This document shows, one piece after another, positions 1-12,900 of a stretch of DNA of 64,000 nt (its first letter is position 1; every line of letters begins with the position of its first letter). The notes beneath the pieces were generated by a model. The model was not told the origin of the DNA, ran no database searches, and saw only the letters and a list, made by a program, of their open reading frames with translations. The DNA lies in NCBI GenBank assembly GCA_963922205.1, contig CAWUHX010000069.1:1178001-1242000 (forward strand). Reading direction: 5' to 3'. The stretch comes from Romanomermis culicivorax. Its lineage: Eukaryota; Nematoda; Enoplea; Mermithida; Mermithidae. A program made the translations under genes and the position numbers.

Positions 1-744
1 TCCAAGAGAAAAATGACCCAATAAAAAAATTCCGAGTCACTAATGCAGACAATCTGTGCGAAAAATTTACTTCCGACTGATTGACGTTTGAAAAATTTAT
101 ATGATTCTCTAACAGAAAATTGAAGTCAAAACCGTGAAAATACGATACACAGTGGTAAAAATTTCTAGAAAGATAGAGAACGGATTTTAAATAAGTTGAG
201 TAACACAATAATTCAGAGAATATGGGGATGCACAGACTTTTTCTCTAAATTTGAACAAAAAATCTGCTATTTTTGGACCTAAAACGTATTGGCAATTTTG
301 CGAAATATTTGAAAATCAAAAGTAGCAGGAGAAATTTTGAGAATTTTGTGGTAGCTTATTTTCTCGAAAATTTTATACTTTTTGTCACAAAAATGGCATG
401 TAACACGGATTTTAGGACAATATTCGGAACCTAATTTTTGATTCCTCATTCCATATAACATAAATCCTAAAGATTTTGAAAATGCCGTTTTTTAATTTAA
501 AATTTGTCATCAAATTTCGTGGACGTAAATATTTAAGGTAAAATTTGAAATTCTGAACTTGGAAAATTTCATTATTTACACGCAAAATTTCGCTTTCGAT
601 CTTGAATATATAACAAAAGAAAAATTTGTAAATTTCGTCCATGCATTCAACAACGTCGAAAAATTTTTTCCGTCTCTACAAAAAACTTGACGTCACCTTT
701 AACGCGTCGCAACAACGACGATATTGTTGTTTTTTTTATTTTGT

Positions 745-970
745 TTACGATTTCGAAAACTTTTTCGCCGCCGGCGAAGAAGCCAACGGGCTAGTGCCGC
801 ACAAAGAATCGGCCGACGATTCGGAACGCGGTGCAGCGGCTATGGGTGACGCGGCGGCTGCGGACGTCGATGTAGGCGACGAGGCGGCGGCCGCCGCTGT
901 CGTTGGAGAGTGTTGCTTAGGTCGAGGCATAGATTTTACACTTTCCAACGTCGTTTCGACTAGATTTCGC
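745..970 (-). CDS. PPM1A: PP2C exon 8 (C-terminus and stop)
   Basis: The acceptor TTTTCGCAG precedes 970. Joined to exon 7 it reads [14 protein letters not shown], the counterpart of KRNVIEAVYNRL in PPM1A/B. It then runs into an Ala/Ser/Pro-rich tail ending AKKFSKS and a TAA stop at 747-745. It stands out as a GC-rich island in AT-rich flanks. The overlapping plus-strand open frame is a shadow. Confidence 0.88.
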
Positions 971-3900
971 CTGCGAAAAGTTGACGATTTCAAATGTTTA
1001 TAGTTTAAAGTTTTTTCAAACATATCCATAACGTGTAATAAACTTACTGCATGAAAGGTATAATGAAAGATAAGTACAGAATCAGAGTTCCCCATAAGGA
1101 GGGGTATGAGGGGGTATTACCCCTACCTAAAGTCCTTAAAACTGACCACTGTTTGCCTAATTTTGAGACACAATGACGTGTTTAGCGGACATTTAGCTAC
1201 ACTACCACCGAAAATTTTCTACTTTACCCCTACTTGAAAAATCTGACCTTGGGGACCTCTGTACAGAATGATAAGATACACTATGATCATACATGTAATT
1301 GGGTGGAAGGGCTATAGGAACGCCCCCTAGGAATCGTCGGCCATATGGCTAGCCATTGGACGACCTCCCAAGATTTTCTAATCCTATGGTTAGCCATATG
1401 GTATTCATAGGGACCCCCATATTTTTGGTCGAAAAAATACTGAAAAATAATAATTTCTGAACAAAAAATAGTCAAAAACGTCATTTTTCTTGGCGCTTCG
1501 CGCCATGAATACATCATTTATGGTTTTTTAAGCGGGAAAAGTACCGGGAAAAGGTTGTGTCAACAGCCGCCAGACCTCGGGGCCTCGTATGACTATAATA
1601 AGAAAATTTGAAGTAAAAATCCATTTCACTGCGCCAAATTGAGTTTTATCGAGTTCCATTTTTCATACCTCCAACCGTGATGATTTCCATGATGATCGCG
1701 CCTAGATCATAAGATATAGTGGCTGTTTTGGAAAATTTCAACTTCGAACATATTCATAACGTCAGGTATCAAAAACACGAAAGCATATTTTTCAATTTTT
1801 TATATTTTTTACTCTATAGATGTGCCAAATTTCATTCAAATCGGTTGAAAACCGAATGAAACCCGAACAGCTCACTTCACCTGGCGCGAATTACTTTTTG
1901 TTGTGAGCGCGGTTTTTTAATTTTACCAGCTTTTTAATAAATATTTGAACTTTCATAATCAAAAAAGACAACAATCAGACGGATACAAAATCACGCCTTT
2001 AGTAGAAAATGTACAAAATTGGTCAGAGCTTCTTCATAATTAGAAAATTCATACTCGATTATTTATGCATCAAATTGGTTAATTTGGATAAAATTCGAGA
2101 GAACAAATTTTTGACATTTCTCAGTTTCAAAAAAACTGCACGAATGAGATGAGATTCTAAAGAATATTTTTCTCCAACAATAATCCATACGTTTGAGGAC
2201 ACCATACGATTGATCAAAAATACAGAGGCCAAATAAGGAAAAATTACAAATTTAAAAAAAAGCTTCGAATGGAAATTTTCAGGCATAGACGTTGACTTTA
2301 AAAGTCCAATCATTATTTTTTCAAGATTTTTTCTACACGAGGGCATTTTTCTCCACATTTGGCGAAAATTTTCCGCATTTTTAAATGCGTTTATATAGTG
2401 GCCACGCATTTAAGGAGTTTACTTAAACATTCCGACGTTTTCGGAGTCAATAATTTATAAAAATGAGGAAATGGCATAATAATTCTAGTCAGGTCGGCTC
2501 AAATTGTGATGATAAACGACAAACTTGGTGTTTGTACAACGGTCAAAAGCATAATAACGATAGATTTCAAAGGAGATTCAGCATTTGTGTGATTTTTATC
2601 GCACTTATATATTTTAATTTCTTTCTAATTCCGGCGCGCAGAGTCCGAAAAATTTTCCCACAAAATCCTGACTGTCAACGATTAAAGAAAAGAGATGAGG
2701 GGGAGTGCTATAGGAACCCCCCCCCTAGAAATCGCTGCCCATATGGCTAGCTATTAGCCGACACCCCAAGATTTCCCAATTCTACGTCTAGCCATATGGT
2801 AGTCATAGGAACCCCTATGCTTTCGGTAATGACAATTTTTTTGACGAAAATGTCAATTTTTGAACAAAAAATGGTCAAAAACGTCAATTTTCTCGGCGCT
2901 GAGCGCCATGAACACATTTGTTACGGTTGTTAGACAAAAATTGCTATTTTTTAACCGTTTTTTTGAACGTCTGATTAGACAATGAATATTATACCCAATT
3001 GATGACCAAACCTTTGGTCTATCAAAATCTATTTTTTGGTCTTGAACTAAAAAAAACTTGCTTGCCTCAATGAGAACGCACATGTCCGAAATTCTTCTCA
3101 ACGTTTGCAATTTTCTTTACTCAAAATAACCGATTTGAGAAGAAAAACGATGAGTTCAATCGTTTCAAAACTACATTCGCGAAAAATATCGTACATACAT
3201 TGCTTATTTTTTGAGATAATTTTTACCCCGCCAATACAAAACGCCTACATAAAACTTACATTGCAAGTATTCCTGCTCCGGGAGGCGCGCCGGGTATTTT
3301 TTGTTGAACTAACAATCTTAACACTTGATCCGTATCGACATCCGAGAGGTTATCACGTCGATTAATAATTTCTGTTAAGAAAAAAATGAAACTTTGTCTT
3401 GAAGAGTGAATGAATTATTTTTTCCAAAATGAAAACGTTTACAGTTTTCGAGCAGAAGGTCGAATTTACGATAACAATCAAAAACTTACCAGTTATACGT
3501 TCTTTGACGTGAAAGGCGAATTTTTCGTCTTGGGCTTTGGCTTCCGTGCAAAGCTGAGGGGCGCCTGGCAAGGTGATCAATATGACACTCATGTTATCCT
3601 TGCTACCCTGAAAAATGTATCTTTAAGAATAGGTTATTTATTGCGTAGAAATTCTATTCAACTTTTACGAAAGCTGAAAACATCGGAATCAGAGCCAGAA
3701 GTACAGCAAGAATTTCAAAATTCAGATTACGAGTCTAATGAATTTCAAATATTTCAGAAAGTATCGGTACCCATGGTATCAGGGTGAAACGGAAGTATAC
3801 TTTAATTTCTTAGTAATCTTTGATTCTATTTCATGACAGAGTCCTCATTTTTTCGTTGACTTATTTAATACCTGAAAATTTAAACCAAGAGTACATAAGA

Positions 3901-6900
3901 AAAATTGTCTTGAGAAAATTCAAAATTCGTGTCAGGGTTTTTTAGGCTAATTAGGAGCATGGTCCCTGAAAATTCTGATTGGCTCTTAAAAATTTAGGGT
4001 CACAAGCAAAATGGGCTTGTAAAAATTAGAGCCTAACGACCCTTTTGATTAGGTGAGTTTCCAGTCCGGAAATGCATTCTTATGCATTTAAAAAAAACAC
4101 CAAAAGTTTTCCAGCGCTTCGCGCCGGATTTCAAATCATTTAAGACTCTTGGTATCATTTTTGTTGTGCGGTTGGAAATGCCGGCCTAGCTTATGCTGAT
4201 AGCTTTTAAACATCAGCATGTTATAGATGAATGTTTGACCTTGAATTGTTTTTTCACGTATTTGACGAGAACCTAGACATTTCTAGATTATTTTCACGAA
4301 TCGTTGTGTGGTCTTTTAGAATTTTCGGCTTTTGTGAAATAACTTTTAGCATTTGGAAAATGATTAAGACATCATCAGCATGGGAAAGTGGCAGAGGTTC
4401 TTCTGTCTGGAGAAGCCAACCAAATTCTTTGTTGCTAGCCTAATTTTTGAATTTCAGTTTGCCCGACAGAAAACACATTGAATTCGCTGAAAAATTAAAC
4501 CTTTCATGCAGGAAAAAGATATTGAAAATATTCATTTTCCAATGCTATAGAATATCAAAATCCAAAAATTTCTTCCGATGCTAAGCACCGGCATTAATTA
4601 CCGATATCCAAGTCCGAAGTAAAATACCTATCGCGCTTTTTTATGCTTTATACGTTTGAAAACAGTCATAAATTATTATGATTGGTAAATTACTGACTCT
4701 AGATATATTAGATCGAAAATATTGGAAAAATGTTTGAACGATTTCGCCAACCAAATGGTGAAAACATCACGATCGATCATCAGCAATTGCAGAAGAATGT
4801 GCTGAAAAAATTAATTTTGAGACGTTTTAAAGGTCTCAAAACCAAAAATTTTCGCGCTAGGCGCCTAGCAAGTTATACTTCAACTAGCCCCTTGATTTTT
4901 TCTCCAAAACTCAGGAAATTCAGTTTAAAAAGTCTGGAAATAAATGAAATACTAGGGAAGTAGCTTTTAATCATTTTTTCTGATGAAAGCGAATTTATCA
5001 ATTTTAGAGTAAGTTACTAAAAATCTATCTGTGCAGCCAAATTTTTTTCCCAAGTTGCACATTGCAACCTGGCTTTTTAAAAAATAACCCTGATGATTGA
5101 TTTGAATAATGACTGGTCTAATATGTGAGCTTCGTTATTTTATGTTTCATTCAGAATGTATTCGAAATGATTGATCTGTTATGTGGGCTTCTACTATGAT
5201 TTTGAAGAGTGTTTTCGAATAAATTTGTTGAGAAAAAATTAAAAAACATGATTCGTGTACTCTAAAAATCGATAGATTTCACCATTTGAACTACTTCATC
5301 TGCACAGACATTTTTTCGCTTGAAGTTTTTAAAATTTCGTGAACGCACATTTTTTATTAAGACACGGTTTTAGACTGAAAATGTAAACCTTTTATTACGG
5401 GATATGCGTTGAAAGGATCAATTGTTCTAGAATGTCCAAACCTAAAATTTTTCCAACGCTAAGCATCAATTCAAGTCGATATATAAATCTTCCGTACTAA
5501 TAAAAAAATGTCAATATCAATTTTTTTGCGCAATTATTTTAAAGTGAAGTCGATTGAATTAAAAAAAGAGAATACGATTGCAGATTTAGTAATTTTCGCT
5601 CATTTTACGCATTTTTAGACGCTTTCAACTTGAAAAAAAAATGCAGAAAAAGGTCAGAAATAAGTGACGATTTTTTTCTATTTTCAATAATTCAAGTAGA
5701 AGTTTTCGGGGATACAGGTAGGAGGTTTTTCCCGCCCTTATGAACAGATATCAAACTTCGACAATATCGAACCCGGATTAAATCCGGAGTAGGAAATTCA
5801 CATCAATTCTTGTGATTTCTGGTAAACTAAATTCGTATAAAAATCAACTAACCTTCGACAAGCAAACGTCCAAAATTTGATTACAAACTTGGTCGAGACG
5901 ATCCGTACACGTTAAACGTTGCCTAACGAAATCGCACAATTCTGAGCTGGTCATCACGTCGAAAATGCCGTCGCAGGCCAATAAAATAAATTCGTCGCGA
6001 ATGTGGCTAGTGGGGTTGCGGCCGGCCGTTATCCAATGTACGCTCGCTCGGATATTGTCGGGCGGCGGCGGCGTAACGGCGCGTTGAGGCGGCGGCGCCG
6101 CTACGCCGACGACTTTGAATTTTTCTTCGTGCGGTTCGGACCTGCGGTGACCACTGGAGTCCTTTTTAGCCGGCGGTGGCGGAGTCGGCGGCGACCCGGC
6201 GCTCGTTTGCGCTACTTTTTTGGTTGCCGAATCGGGCGTTGGACTTTCGGATAGCGTTGTATCACGAGTGTCTTCCGAAGCCTCGGATTGACATGGGCCG
6301 GGCGACGTTTCACTTTCGGCTAGAATATTGAATGAGCAACATTAAATAAAATAGAGAAATCATTCAGGAGTAAATACTATAAATAACAGCGACGTTCCGG
6401 TTAACCGCAACTGTGGAACTAAAAATTAAAAAACCGAAACAGGGATTCGGAGGCATTTCGGTTTTAGACGTGCGTAATTGTGAATATATTTCAAGAAATG
6501 CAACTATATAATTTAACAAATTATTGCATGTTCAGCCAAAATTATAATTAATTATCGTTTGAAAATTTCACGTCTTTTTTTCTATAATCGTTTTTGAACT
6601 GAATACTTGGGAAATTGTGTTTTCACTTTCAATCTTATCTGCTATCTTTTGCTTACTTTTTTCCTTTTGTGTGTCAACAAATCTCTAAAAAATCGTTCTT
6701 CCCACGACAGATATTCATGTTTCCGAGAGTGGAATATCGAGAAAGCTTTTCAATAGATGATTGGAACGACTTCATCAAGCAATATTTATTTTCATAGTAG
6801 GAATATTACTAAATTCTTATTGTATAATTTCTGAACACAAGCATTGTTTGACTCAATGTTAAATGAAAAACCTCGAAATTCATAACATTTTAGAGTTTCT

Positions 6901-9900
6901 TTCTAATAAGAAACAGCATTTCTAAATCATTTTACATATGTAAATATTGTACATGTTAGGAACTGCCTGGGCATCAAATCTAGCTGAAAATGAGCTAGAA
7001 ATCATTTATTTTAATGGAACTTGATTAATGCTCATTTCATACATACAATTGGGTGTAGTGCCATAGGAACTCCCGTCAAAAATCGTCGACCAATGCTCAG
7101 TCAGCCCCTAGATTAGTCAATCATATGACTGCAAATGAGACAACCACAGGAAATATATTCTTTTGATCGAAAAACTGAAAACTGTCAAATTTTTCTGCCG
7201 GAAAATAGTCATTTTTAGACAAAAAGGGTCAAAGATATCAATTTTTCAGCGCTATGCGCCAATAAATTATGGTTTTTAGACAACAATTATTACTTTTTGT
7301 ATCGCTGCCATACTTTTCAGGCAAAAAATCGATCTTATCCTTCAATCACCTCCCTATTTAAAGTTTTAATAGATGACCCCACGCATAAAAAAGTAGTTTT
7401 ACCTAGATCAAGTGACAATTAAGATAAACATTTAAAAAAGTTTATAAAAATCTGTTGAAGCCATCAGACGATTTTCAGTGAGATGGATAAGATACGATAC
7501 AAATTTTTGTCTTCAACACAGCAAAACCGAAACTTAAACCGTGAATACAAAGATGGTAAAGCCAAAACCGGAAAACTTCAAAAAGTGAAAGCGGAACATT
7601 CTTGCAAAAATATGAACTAGTAGACAAAAATGATCATAAAAGAAAATAGTCTAAAAAATTCGGAGAAGCAAGCCAAGTTCTAAAAAATAAAAATGAAAAC
7701 TAAAACAAAAACAAAAAACAAACAACAAAAACAAAACAAACAAAACAAAAACAAACAAAAACAAAAACAAAGACAAAACACAAAAAAACAAAAAAACAGA
7801 AAGATGGAAAGTAAGTTTTTAAAGATAGTCTAAATACGAAATTTTAGAAAAAGAATAATGCATAATCTTGGACAAGAATTCGAGGAAAGAAGAGAAACAT
7901 GGAAAATTACAAGTAGCAGAATCTCTATATTACGGAACACAGCCGAACAAACACAAAAGCCACTTTGCAGAAAAGATGATGAATCAGCGAAAAACATAAA
8001 AAACCCAAAAATAACATTCCATTTAATCGAGATGGGACATCAAGAATTACCTAGGTAAATTGCAAACTTATCAAAAGTAAGGTAAATCTATGTATTATGA
8101 TTAAAAGTATTGCAAAAAAGCTATTCCACATTTGTTGAGCCAATTTTAAGTCTCTACTCGAATTCCATCGAGAGAATGAAAAGGAATCCGTAATCTTGTT
8201 CATTTTTCTCCACTATTTTTGATAGATTCTGCGAAAGTTTGGGATTAATATCTTCAAAGCAGTCCCAGTGGCGGATCCAGAAATTTTTTTCAGGGGAGAG
8301 CGGTGCTCAAAATTAAGTACTTTTCAAAAAAAATTCAAAAAATTTTCAAATTTACCGATAGGTATACAGAAAAAAATCGTATTTCAAAAGTCCCCTGAAT
8401 CCGCACTTGAGCAGTTCATTACAGATGATAAATATTGATATCTAGGCATCTGTAGACTAAATTTGCGTGAATCAGAATTCGAAGCTTTCTAAAGACGAAT
8501 AATCGAAAAATATCTCTATTTAGTCGAAAACTGGATGCAAAAACTGACATTAGAAATGCGGTGATTCACTTTAGGTAATTTTCTACATATTAACTGTGGT
8601 AAAATGGAAAATATTTATTTACTTTAGCGTGAGATTTCAAAATAGACTTCAGACAGCGTTACTGATGCCTTTCAGGTAATCGTTCTTGAATCCTTGCGAT
8701 AACTCTTGATAAATTTTACGAGAAATTTTGTGTGAAATCGTTCCCAAAAATTGAAACAGATTTGATATATGCATGAAAAAAATTTATCAGAAATTAAAAC
8801 TTTCTATTTTCAAACCAAATAAATTTAAACTTTAAAAAATCAAATTAGCTCAAGTTATACGCTTTTTGATGTATGTTTTAGAAATGGCGCTTTTACCTGC
8901 TGATTCTGGACTAGATTTTCCTTCTTTGGGCGGAGAACCGCCTTCCGAAGACGAATCTTTGTTCGACGATGCGGCCGACGATGACGCTTCTTGACTGAGG
9001 AAAACTTCGTCGCTGCCGGCTATCGAAGACCGGGCCGGTTTTGGGCTACTGACGGCCGACGGGATTTTGTCCCGTTCCACCACGTAAACGTCCGGTTCCG
9101 GGCTGACCAGCTGGTCGCACGGATCGACGCCCGGTACGCTTTTATAGTCGAAATCACCCAACGCTCTCGAAACGGCCAAGCTGCCGTTTACGCGTTGAAT
9201 CATCACAGATCCACCTGTATAGAGAAATTCACTTAATTAATCTATTAATGAAGGCGACGTCGACCAGGATTTAAGATTCTACGGTAGAAATGGGAATTTC
9301 GAAAAAAAACTTTCAAAGAACGATAGAAAAACAGTGGCTTAAGGTTCAGAAACCTTCAAATCCCGGCAATAAATCCTAATAGGTAAACCACAGATAATTT
9401 CTACATCTTCCAGACTGTAAAACAATATTTGGAATATGCTGAATCATAGGCTGTTTCGAAAAAAATGACTGTTAACAGGGGAGTTTTCGGTTAACCGAAA
9501 CCGTTTTAGGGAGGTATATCATTCGGCTTCAAGTATTTCATTTTTTGAAAATATTTCGAAAACCGAGGTTTGTATAGTGAAATGGTTAATTATGCCAGCG
9601 GCAGAAACATCCTACGAGACTGGCCCATGGGGTGGGGTATGAGGGGGTATTACCCCCACCTAAAGTCCTAGAAATTGATCACTGGATGAAGTGTTTAGTG
9701 AACATTTAGCTTACACTACCCCCGAAAATTTTCAACTGTACCCCTACCTGAAAAATCTGACGATGGGAACCTCTGAATTCTGCTGTTCAACATAATGAGC
9801 AAAATCAACAAAAACACAAACAAAAAACAAAGCATATTTGCTAGGATCATGAACAAAAATACAGTGCCAAGCCAATAGATATTTAGGAATATCAATACTG

Positions 9901-12900
9901 TGTAAATTTATTTTCTCTTACTTCTAAACACCTCCAATCTAAATTAAAAAATACTGTATCTTTGTTACCATGTTTCACAGAGATCAAGATTTTCTCGAAA
10001 AAGATAACATTCCTGGAACTTTCCCGTTCAATGTGATACTCTTGTGAAAGTCCGAAAATACTCGAACTTTGCTCTGAACTGAGCTGGATACAAAAAACCT
10101 ATGAAAAACGAATTGTGTCGATTTTTTTGTGGAATCACGCCTTTTCCTAAAACTTTGGACGAAACGGCAAGAAATTCAAGAGAATATGAGAATTAAATTT
10201 TTCCACATGAATTAAATTCGGACAAAAACGAGCTTAATTTTGACTCAACGAGATGGTCTAAATTTATATTTCTATGGGCCGTAGCCAGGAATTTTTTTTT
10301 TTGGGGGGGGGGAGGCGGACAGAGCAAAAAAAAATTTGCGGTGCGAAGCGCCGGGAAAATTTTTAGGTTTTTACACTCTAAAAGGTGGAAAATTAATCTT
10401 TTCATGACAATGATAATAAATTGGAATTAAAATAATATATTGTAACAGCTTTCTTATTTCGGCGCGTAGCGCCGAAAAAATTTTCGGATTTTTGTGTTCC
10501 AAAAATGCTGGAAAATGAATGTTCACAACAATTTAGTAGATAAGAGCTCTAAATTTACAGTCTTAAAATGACCTTTTTATCAGTTTTCAATGCGAATTGC
10601 GAAGGTTCACGTTTCAAAATGTATGGAAAACTCCAAACGAAGTAAGAGAATAAAATTTTAACAATTGATCAAAAACCTCAATTATCAGCAAAATATTGGC
10701 TCTTAATTAGTAAAAGAAGAGATGAAGTGAATCAGTTGATAGAAACTGATGAAAGTTAGCTAGTAAAGTGGAAGTAGATATGTTAATGGCCGCGCTTGAT
10801 AGGGAACAATGACTATTATACTCAGGACCGGCGCGAAGCGCCGGTAAATTTCGAGGGTTTGACCTTCTGAAGTTCACCATAATGCATCATTTCGGTTTTG
10901 AAATCAAATAAAGTTTTCCGACAGTGAGAAACATGCCCAACATTTTGTCTTGTAACTAATAAAAAAAGAGATGAGGTAATTCAGTTGATTGAAACTGTTG
11001 AAGTTTAACAAGTAGGTCGAAGTAGATATGCTAATGGCCGTGCCTGATAGAAAATAATGACTGTTACACTCATTGACCGGCGCGAAGCGCCGAAAAATTT
11101 TGAGATTTTTCTCTGTGATAGACACAAAATCGACATATGACAAAGTTCCAAGGGGGTGGCGGCCGTCCCCCCGCCCCCCTAAATAAGGCCTCGTTTCTAG
11201 TATCAAAAACGTGATCTGATTATATAAAAAGACATCTCTTCCTGACTAGTAGAATAAAATATATCCTACTATTGTAGCCATAGTTATTTTCATTGAAATT
11301 CACTAAATGCACAGTCTTTGCTTTCATCACAATAAAACCGAAAACTCATAAAGGTTAAACTCGACCAATCTCTAAGTTTTACATCTATTACAGTACATAA
11401 ACAAAATAGTCGTTTTGGTTATCGTTTAATTCGACGTTGGACGTATCATTCAAGTTCGAAAATGAAACTGCCTGCCATAATAGTCTACACAGCAGATGTG
11501 AAGAAAAATCAATAAATTCTGAGAAGAAAAAATACATTTTCCAGATTTCGCGAGCTAGAATCCATATTTAGAACAGAACTACATATGACCACTTCACCTA
11601 AATATTAAAAGTAACCGCGGCTCGATTTACTTTATGGTGCACTGCACTGCTTCTACGGTAAAACTTGTATGATGTAAAACATAGTTTTGATTATGCGTTT
11701 AATATACTGTAGGTGAGAAGTGCTAAAAATATATTTGATCGCCTAAAATTCAAACAAAATATCAGAGCATGAAATTTTCAAGATTGGCGATATTTTGTGT
11801 GAGAAGGTGCCGAATTTTCGCCGGGAAGCAGATCATTTTCGATACAAACAAACGGATCGAAAAGACGAATGCATAATTGGCCGTACCCGCCCACCCATAG
11901 TGGAATCTGATTATGTACGTTTTGAAAAATTTCAACACAGCTGATGTTTTTGCGTCATCTATTATACAACTATGTACACTTCTACTCACCGGCTCTAGTT
12001 ATACGTTCCCTTTCCTTCGGCATAAACGGTTTGTGGTCTTCGGTAGCCACCAAAACCGATCCGTGCCTGGACATGACGGCTCGCGAGTCTCCCAAATTAG
12101 CCAAAAATATGTGGCTTGGCAGGATTAATGCGCAAACGGCCGTTGTTCCGCTACGTTCGTTTTCCCCGTAAAAAATTGGTGAGGTTCGCATATTATTGTC
12201 GAATGATAGGAAACCCGCTTTAATACCTGAAAATAAAAAAAAATTTGGAGGAAAAACATCAGTGAACTGTTCAAGAAAGGCGCAGATTCTTTTCAAAAAT
12301 GGACAATTTTTAAATATATCGATTCTTTTAGTTCGAAAACCCATTATTTTTACATTTTCATGCATATTGAAACATTTTGGCGATTCAATTGTGATGGAAA
12401 ATGAAATAAAAATTGCAAAATTTCAAATTTCGTAGACAAATCAATGCCAAACAAGTGGCCAGGAATTATTAGAGATGTATCGGGTTCAAAATTTTAGAAA
12501 TATCGGGTCCGGTTCCGGATCCAAAATTTTTAGAATTTCGGGTCCGGGTCCGAGTCGAGCAAAATAGTCGGGTAATTTCGGGTCTCGCTTCGGTTCCGGG
12601 TCCATTATACTTTTTAAAACGCTCATCTGTGCAATAAACGTGCATATCTCCAGGTAATAAAAACTAGAGATGTATATCGGGTCCAAAATTTTGAAAATAT
12701 CGCGTCCGGGTCAGTGTTTTTTAGCGGCACACCCAGTAGAAGTGTCGCTAATGGCAGTTTGACTCCATTAGAGCAAAAACTTTTATTAGCGCACAATAGT
12801 TTATTTCTTTTTGCAATAGTGATCGAGTTATTAGTGATTGTATTAAGCATTATTGAGAAATGTGTTATTGTAAACTTATTTTTTGACAGCGTTCTCTAAA

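Noticed and set aside
641-1003. 120-codon plus-strand frame rich in Ala and Asp
   Set aside because: It is the antisense shadow of PP2C exon 8, whose minus-strand frame joins exon 7 in phase and matches the family C-terminus.
6003-6254. Arg-rich plus-strand frame
   Set aside because: Antisense shadow of PP2C exon 5.
9839-10190. Possible additional PP2C exon in intron 3
   Set aside because: Exons 3 and 4 already join in phase into the conserved [10 protein letters not shown]-type sequence, leaving no room for another exon.
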